This document shows, in pieces, positions 60,201 through 64,000 of a DNA stretch of 64,000 nucleotides. Under the pieces are notes generated by a model. That model was given only the letters and a program-made list of their open reading frames with translations. It searched no databases and had not been told where the DNA came from. The position numbers and the translations under genes were made by a program. Position 1 is the first letter of the stretch. The number at the start of each line of letters is the position of its first letter. Source of the DNA: Xestospongia bergquistia (Eukaryota > Porifera > Demospongiae > Haplosclerida > Petrosiidae); the NCBI GenBank assembly GCA_963965975.1, contig OZ014412.1, positions 9,963,849 to 10,027,848 on the forward strand, written 5' to 3'.

Positions 60201-63200
60201 CACATTATCACAAATTTATATGTAAAGCAAACTAAGTGTCACACTTATAGTGTCATTATAATTTTTAAAATGCCTCCAAAACTATATTCCGTAAAAATTA
60301 ATTGCTGTGTATTTAAAAGTCTTTTTTATTTAGTTGATATATGACTTCAATAGTAGTGGAAGTACATTCAGATTTCTCTGTACTCATCCAGAACGTCTGC
60401 CACCAGATGAATTTTCAAAACTTCAAACGATTGGAATTGACATAGGAACACTTAAGTATGTTTAACATTAATTGAAGACATTTTATAACCTGGCATGTTT
60501 AATTGTTCTTAATTATATGTAATAGAAAATATAGTTACTGTCTAAAAGTTAAGCCTATATAGGAATCTTTTTGGAATCTTTTGCTTGCAACAGTTTATGA
60601 TTAATTTCTACTATTTATATAATTAACAATGGACAGGACTGGACTGAGCAAGTTTACTAACTGCAGCATTGTTTGTGCTGTAATTGATTAATCTTCCAGA
60701 TTTTTAACCTGAATTTTTGATAAAACCTTATTTTTTTACTTAATATTAATGCTTTTTAATGCCATTTTTAATTTTATTTTTTAGAGAACGACTCAGCACT
60801 CAACTACTTCATGAATATCTTTCTGCTGCTCTTAATGTTGACAAGAATCGAGAAACCAAGGAAATTGAACTGATAAAAGAAAGAAAATTTGTTCTCACAA
60901 GAGATTTTGTTCAAAAAATGCTGAATATTCATGAGAGAAAGGAATGTACTATTCCAGTGGTCATTGAAGGAGAGACTGGTGTTGGAAAGACGTTTCTTGT
61001 TGAGTTACTTGCCGATCTTTGGAATGAGTCTTGGAACCAACAGTTGAAAAAACAGAGACAAAATATGAAAGTAAGTAATTTTATTTTATATTTTCATTAT
61101 GGAATAATTGTTATCATAGGAATTTCTTCTTAAAAAGATTTCCCTATTGAAGGCTCGAGATTCAACAGCTGACAAATTGCTAAATGTAACACGTTCTAAG
61201 TTACAAATGGGATGTGAAAAAGTGCCTCTTAATGATTTACAACAGATTTTAAGACTACGTGATCCCAATACACCTTCTAAACAATTGTTTGAAATAGTTA
61301 GGAGCAAGGTTGATTCCTATGATCTAGTGTTATCAAGTTTAGTATTACCAAGTGATTCCACTTACAAAAATGAAGTTGTTGATTTATTGGAGAAAATGAA
61401 ACAAGTTTGTGATGTGGAGGTAATATTAATGAATTTTTATATAAAGATTTCTCTTCATACTGCTTATTAGACAATGGCAGAAGTGCTAAATGGTATTCTC
61501 TATGGGTGTCTAAAGAGCACATTCTATAAATTAAGCATTCATACTGGTAAGTTTAACCCCTACACATGTAAGCATAGTCATAATCATTTCTTTTTTGATT
61601 GAAAATAAGTGATTTAAAATAGCATGTAAGTGTCATATACGTGATTTGTGAGGATTTTTTGTGTTATTCTCTAGCCATGAAGCCTGAAGAAATCAGAAAG
61701 TTCTTTCATGATGTTAGTCAGCATGCTGGGTCTTTATTAACAAGATATAAAGACTACTTAAAACACACAAAGGAAGGAGCTTCTAAAAAAAATCAGAAAC
61801 CTATAGTCACAGTAAGTAGTTTTGGGAACTAAATTGTATTTTTTATGTAATGAATTTTCTATTTAACTTCAATTTTTCTTAATACAGGTCTTTTTGGATG
61901 AAATTAATACTTGTTCCTGTCCAGGATATTTGAAGGAAATCATTACTGATGGCACTGCTGGTATAAGAGTAAGATCTTAAATGATACTCTTTGAATTTTT
62001 GAAGTTTATAGTCAGGAAATGCTCACTAGTCTTGTCTAATTCTAGGACTAGCTCAATTATAATTTTCCTAAAATGATAGTTATGGCAATTTTAATTATCT
62101 CTTTCTGATAAGATCAATGTGTTTACACTTATTTGAGAAATAGTTATTGTAATTATAATTGTCACATGATCATTTTCCTTACACATATTAGTTGACATAG
62201 TCAAAGATTTTTTCTTTTCAACTTACACTTTTTTTAAATAAAGAGCTATTATTCTATTGGGGTTGAAAAGAGCTTTGTTAGGACATTTGACTAGTAAGTT
62301 ACTTCTGCTGCAACTATAAGTGAGTCCAATGACTTAGCTCAACAAACAGGTGAAGCTACAAAACTGTTTACACCACATCTATTGTCAATTGCCACACCTG
62401 TGGTATACCTTTCTGTTTAACTTTTATCAGTTTGAAACAATCTCTCTCATCTATTTTATTTCCTTGCATAGTGGCAATGATCATTTCCACTGCATGAAAT
62501 CTTCCTGAATCAAACATGAAGCTAACTAACATCATAGTATCATACTATAGCTGCTTTTCATGTTGAAGAGTATTTGCATAATCCCTAGCCCCATCACTAC
62601 ATATTCATTACAAACTATTTCATGTTTCACTAATTCAACTATAATTCTCTTAATTACTGTTATAGGGAAAAAACATTCCTTCAAACATATTCATTGTTAC
62701 TGCTTGTAATCCTCATCGTGGTAACAGTTTAGCCTCTATAGAAAAGAAATCTGATGAGAACTGGTTTAGAAGCTCTTACTATGTTCAGTCCCTTCCTCCA
62801 ACTCTTGAGCTTATTATGTGGGACTATGGACAATTACAAGAGAGCCATGAAAAAGAGTATATAAAAGAAAAGTTCATTCTCACTTATAATGATTTGTCAT
62901 CTCTTGAATACACTTTTCTTACTGAGCGGATAGCTAAAGCTCAAAAATTTATTAGATGTTGTGCCTACAAAACATTAGTGAATAATAAGGTAGCAGATGA
63001 TGAGGCAAAGTTATGTTCCCAAAGCACTGTTAGTCAAAGAGATATTCAACGTGTCTTTACATTTTATGATTGGCTTCGGAATTGGTTTAAACGAACAACC
63101 AAATATGGCAGAGATGACTTTAGTGTCAGTTGTCGTGCTGTGTTTGTTGCCATGGCTTTGGTTTACTATTTCCGACTAAATGAGAAGTATCGAAAGAAAT

Positions 63201-64000
63201 TTAAGGAAGAGATGAATGAACGTCGTCCAGTAGGTAAACAAGGCATTCCAGTCACATTTGAAGAAGCTCTTGATGATGAATTTAAATGGTTATCTGAACA
63301 TGTTGATTTTCCAGTTGGTATTGCCCCAACTGATGCCCTCAAAGAGAACATTTATGCTATAATTGTATGTACAATGACTCGCATTCCTCTAATTATTATT
63401 GGTCCACCTGGCACATCAAAAACTCTTTCCTTTAAGATTGTGACATCAAATTTCCAAGGACAATTGTCCAAATGGAAAGATGACGTTGATATTTTGTTGA
63501 GGTTGGATCCTCATTTTTATCAATGTTCTCGTAACTCTACATCAACAGAAATTGAAACTGTTTTTCAGAGAGCTGAACATCGTCAGAAAACATTTGATGA
63601 AGGTAGTATTAAAAGTCAATCTGTTGTTCTTATGGATGAAGCTGGACTAGCAGAGGATTCTCATGAATCACTGAAAATTCTACATTATTACTTGGACAAT
63701 CCAAAAGTCAGTGAAATATTCTAGAATTTGCTATTCCAAATGTTTAATATATGCTAATAATACAATTATTAGTGTATAATGTAATAATGTAATAATAATA
63801 ATGTAGTTGCAGTCACTAGCTAAATTTATATTAATTAGCGATAAATCTTGGTCCTGTGTTTTAGAAAACATGATCAATGAATCAATTTAAAATAATACTG
63901 GTACTTATGTTTCCTTCTAGGTATCTTTTGTAGGGATAACCAATAAGTTTTTAGATGCTGCAAAGAGCAATCGAGCTGTTTGTGTGTTCAGAAGTGAAAC
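39187..64000 (+). CDS. RNF213: RNF213-like giant AAA+ ATPase, copy B (partial, runs off the window)
   Basis: Tandem duplicate of copy A. Exon 1 lies at 39187-39292 and is followed by a 9.4-kb first intron filled with transposons. Exons 3-36 then follow at 48684-64000 in the same order and phases as in copy A. Exon 2 is missing. Exon 1 ends in phase 1 and exon 3 begins in that phase, so the shortened gene is in frame. No stop or frameshift was found in the visible 35 exons. All three P-loops are intact. The rest lies beyond the window. Confidence 0.85.
39484..41454 (-). pseudogene. hAT transposase, broken and split by a MITE
   Basis: Collinear minus-strand fragments at 41454-41221, about 41080-40905, 40678-40403, 39970-39767 and 39699-39484 are separated by stops and frameshifts. 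A 200-bp palindromic insertion separates NQAPQA from MYIHCYAH. Confidence 0.7.
40695..40894. mobile_element. 200-bp palindromic MITE inserted in the hAT transposase
   Basis: GTTACAGTAAGATTGTG at 40695 is mirrored by CACAATCTTACTGTAAC ending at 40894. The arms (about 95 bases each) include the shared blocks GAAACTTTCAGGGAGTTTGT and CACTTAGTGA with their inverses, leaving a short loop near 40790. Flanking bases (TAAGCCATGTATAT and ATATACATGGCTT) extend the palindrome outward to 40681-40908. The host reading frame is continuous across the empty site, showing that this is an insertion. Confidence 0.85.
41660..42263 (-). pseudogene. gypsy integrase remnant (minus)
   Basis: Has the HHCC-region tail (WWPGIDKALEEVTKHCEECQ) and the catalytic core with the first Asp (LDFAGPFQG), second Asp (LMDNGPQFVS) and, after a frameshift near 41800, the Glu segment (SNGMAERFVQT). 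Truncated at about 41660. Confidence 0.75.
42558..43620 (-). pseudogene. gypsy reverse transcriptase and RNase H remnant (minus)
   Basis: KLELAQAYNQV, LPYGVASSPAIFQ and the box YLDD (43281-43292) identify the polymerase. A TGA (43266-43268) follows the box. The frame 43202-42558 is open through the thumb (VEYLGHVIDKEGV) and RNase H (LDCDASS, YASRSLTKAKQNFSQIE, VTDHKPLTTL). Confidence 0.8.
43930..44160 (-). pseudogene. gypsy protease remnant (minus)
   Basis: The active-site motif DTGA is intact at 44074-44085 (VDTGAAVTVVS), but a stop lies shortly downstream in the same frame. Confidence 0.6.
44240..44966 (-). pseudogene. gypsy gag remnant (minus)
   Basis: Starts MAMRLVGALAPFEPSKMQW, a common gypsy gag start. 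It contains KVAILLSSIG and YELLGDL of the capsid, a frameshift near 44660-44770, the LRDRFVCSLAS motif, and zinc-knuckle sequence (CYGCGKSGHIKEAC) near 44290-44250. Confidence 0.7.
45131..45556. other. Spacer between two retrotransposons
   Basis: Non-coding. It could be the leader or 5' LTR of the minus-strand gypsy element, but no repeat partner is left to prove it. Confidence 0.3.
45562..45856 (+). repeat. 5' LTR
   Basis: Starts TGTGACAAAAGTGAGC and ends TTCGACA. It is directly followed by TTTTGGTGGCAGCGGTGGG, the place and form of a tRNA primer-binding site. A Pol II-like CACTATTTAAACC lies near 45730. Confidence 0.9.
46043..46707 (+). pseudogene. gag remnant of the LTR element
   Basis: From ATG at 46043 (MEELTHLMARMAQMMEHNQ), interrupted by stops near 46149 and 46182, then open from 46202 with MPEDDWTLQLAPVLTERAG and KLRQMRFKIDNDIAEHV. 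Further frameshifts follow. Confidence 0.65.
46643..47902 (+). pseudogene. Truncated pol: zinc knuckle, protease, reverse transcriptase, RNase H end
   Basis: A zinc knuckle (CYKCGQIGHISRN) lacks its last cysteine. The protease keeps DTGA (46883-46894). Reverse transcriptase in 47077-47520 has VDYRKLNTITKFDAYPMPRI, DLAKGYWQI, MPFGLSGA and the YVDD box (47443-47454). A deletion and a frameshift then lead to RNase H (FSKKLLDREPKY; TDHRVLQWLQKF). No integrase follows, because the LTR starts at once. Confidence 0.8.
47852..48146 (+). repeat. 3' LTR
   Basis: Same length as the 5' LTR, preceded by the purine-rich GGTTGGAGGAAA that would serve as the polypurine tract. The pol frame ends inside this LTR. 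Confidence 0.9.
48147..48683 (+). other. Last part of intron 1 of copy B
   Basis: From about 48153 it matches intron 2 of copy A (from about 13085). No coding sequence. Confidence 0.6.
48684..52434 (+). CDS. RNF213: Copy B exons 3-14, N-terminal arm
   Basis: Exons: 48684-48859, 49725-49855, 49908-50030, 50481-50620, 50668-50747, 50984-51144, 51188-51341, 51430-51639, 51685-51774, 51883-51983, 52105-52327, 52375-52434. Same phases as in copy A, and all open, including exon 10, where copy A has a stop. The short intron 52328-52374 (47 bases) cannot be read through without a stop, which proves that it is an intron in both copies. Confidence 0.8.
48860..49724 (+). other. Intron 3 of copy B
   Basis: Non-coding. 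Contains a perfect 16-base hairpin (49441-49456 with 49465-49480, loop of 8 bases) that is not present in copy A. Confidence 0.5.
52435..53096 (+). other. Intron 14 of copy B
   Basis: Non-coding. Holds a fragment (52525-52615) related to intron 14 of copy A and an AT-only palindromic stretch near 52680-52725. Confidence 0.5.
53097..54949 (+). CDS. RNF213: Copy B exons 15-16
   Basis: Exons 53097-53695 and 53758-54949, fully open. They show the intact reading where copy A is frameshifted (LDILVFIEIKSCQI across 53992-54033). Exon 15 is two codons longer than in copy A. Helical region with no enzymatic motif. Confidence 0.85.
55130..57275 (+). CDS. RNF213: Copy B exons 17-25, including first P-loop
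   Basis: Exons: 55130-55259, 55317-55441, 55491-55628, 55680-55889, 55950-56339, 56387-56527, 56576-56678, 56884-57044, 57090-57275. The P-loop GLPGSGKTH is split between 56678 and 56884 exactly as in copy A. Exon 24 is 27 bases shorter than in copy A, losing residues after the P-loop helix without a frame change. Confidence 0.85.
57276..59077 (+). other. Intron 25 of copy B, repeat-rich
   Basis: Holds a MITE fragment (about 57712-57790), a duplicated segment of about 230 bases (58155-58370 and 58745-58990) and short tandem units near 58396-58525. No coding sequence. Confidence 0.6.
58155..58990 (+). repeat. Duplicated intron segment in copy B
   Basis: Two diverged direct copies (58155-58370 and 58745-58990) share blocks such as TTTTGATCAG, AATCCA(G/T)GCCATC, CTACTTCCTGTTGT and TACTTTATGACCCAAA. 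Intron 25 of copy A has one copy (23490-23740). Between them, a unit of about 45 bases ending CTCACAAAGTGT is repeated two to three times (58396-58525). Confidence 0.7.
59078..60455 (+). CDS. RNF213: Copy B exons 26-29
   Basis: Exons: 59078-59297, 59576-59711, 59880-60090, 60334-60455. Same phases as in copy A; exon 29 is one codon shorter. Exon 28 (YMERRCIFLENCP) is close to identical to copy A at the DNA level. Confidence 0.85.
60456..60784 (+). other. Intron 29 of copy B
   Basis: Non-coding, AT-rich. Confidence 0.4.
60785..61968 (+). CDS. RNF213: Copy B exons 30-34, AAA module with P-loop GETGVGKT
   Basis: Exons: 60785-61070, 61120-61419, 61471-61546, 61675-61811, 61888-61968. P-loop at 60969-60992, Walker B VFLDEINTC from 61888. 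Intact ATPase residues. Confidence 0.85.
61969..62665 (+). other. Intron 34 of copy B
   Basis: Non-coding. Lacks the TG microsatellite of copy A. Confidence 0.5.
62666..64000 (+). CDS. RNF213: Copy B exons 35-36 (exon 36 cut by window end)
   Basis: Exon 35 at 62666-63706 has the same length as in copy A (1041 bases), with P-loop GPPGTSKT (63401-63424) and Walker B VVLMDEAGLAED. Exon 36 starts at 63921 (VSFVGITNKFLDAAKSN) and continues past 64000. Confidence 0.85.

Noticed and set aside
1..64000. CRISPR array, operon, tRNA or rRNA genes
   Set aside because: No regularly spaced repeats, tRNA-like cloverleaf with A/B boxes, or rRNA sequence noticed; gene structure is eukaryotic.

Overview
This is an AT-rich animal nuclear window. 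The genes have many small exons, GT/AG introns that go down to about 48 bases, and several families of decayed transposons (Ty3/gypsy, hAT, pogo/Tigger). There are no prokaryotic signals. The compact introns and the kind of elements suggest an early-branching invertebrate such as a sponge, but that is inference.

The core of the window is two tandem, same-strand copies of a giant gene of the RNF213 (mysterin) family, the dynein-like AAA+ ATPase that in vertebrates also carries a RING/RZ E3 ubiquitin ligase. Copy A runs from 10163 to about 37.5 kb in some 55 exons (about 13.2 kb coding, roughly 4,400 codons). Copy B starts at 39187 and runs off the right edge in the middle of exon 36. Exon order, phases and most exon lengths match between the copies, which let me place the splice sites. 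Both carry three P-loops: one split across exons 23/24, GETGVGKT in exon 30, and GPPGTSKT in exon 35. Both also have Walker B motifs and conserved downstream ATPase segments. Exons 37-55, seen only in copy A, cover the regions that follow the ATPase core. I could not find a RING or RZ finger there, and the 3' end of copy A is unclear.

The copies differ in informative ways. Copy A keeps exon 2, but has an in-frame stop in exon 10 (16366) and a one-base frameshift in exon 16 (T-run 19252-19256). Copy B is open throughout the visible part, but lacks exon 2: the matching 2.8 kb of copy A is replaced by about 8.8 kb of transposons inside its first intron. Exon 2 is symmetric (phase 1-1), so its loss keeps the frame. 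Divergence between copies is patchy, with near-identical stretches that suggest gene conversion.

Layout: 1-5449, an inverted-dimer pogo/Tigger element with long terminal inverted repeats, interrupted by an hAT element (606-3338) with an 8-bp target duplication; 5630-9040, a decayed gypsy retrotransposon; 9985-10162, promoter-proximal DNA of copy A; 10163-37552, copy A; 37553-38994, no gene seen; 38995-39186, matching promoter-proximal DNA of copy B; 39187-39292, exon 1 of copy B; 39343-41650, hAT remnant (minus) holding a 200-bp MITE; 41652-45130, gypsy remnant (minus); 45562-48146, an LTR retrotransposon with 295-bp LTRs and CTATA target duplications but no integrase; 48684-64000, the rest of copy B.
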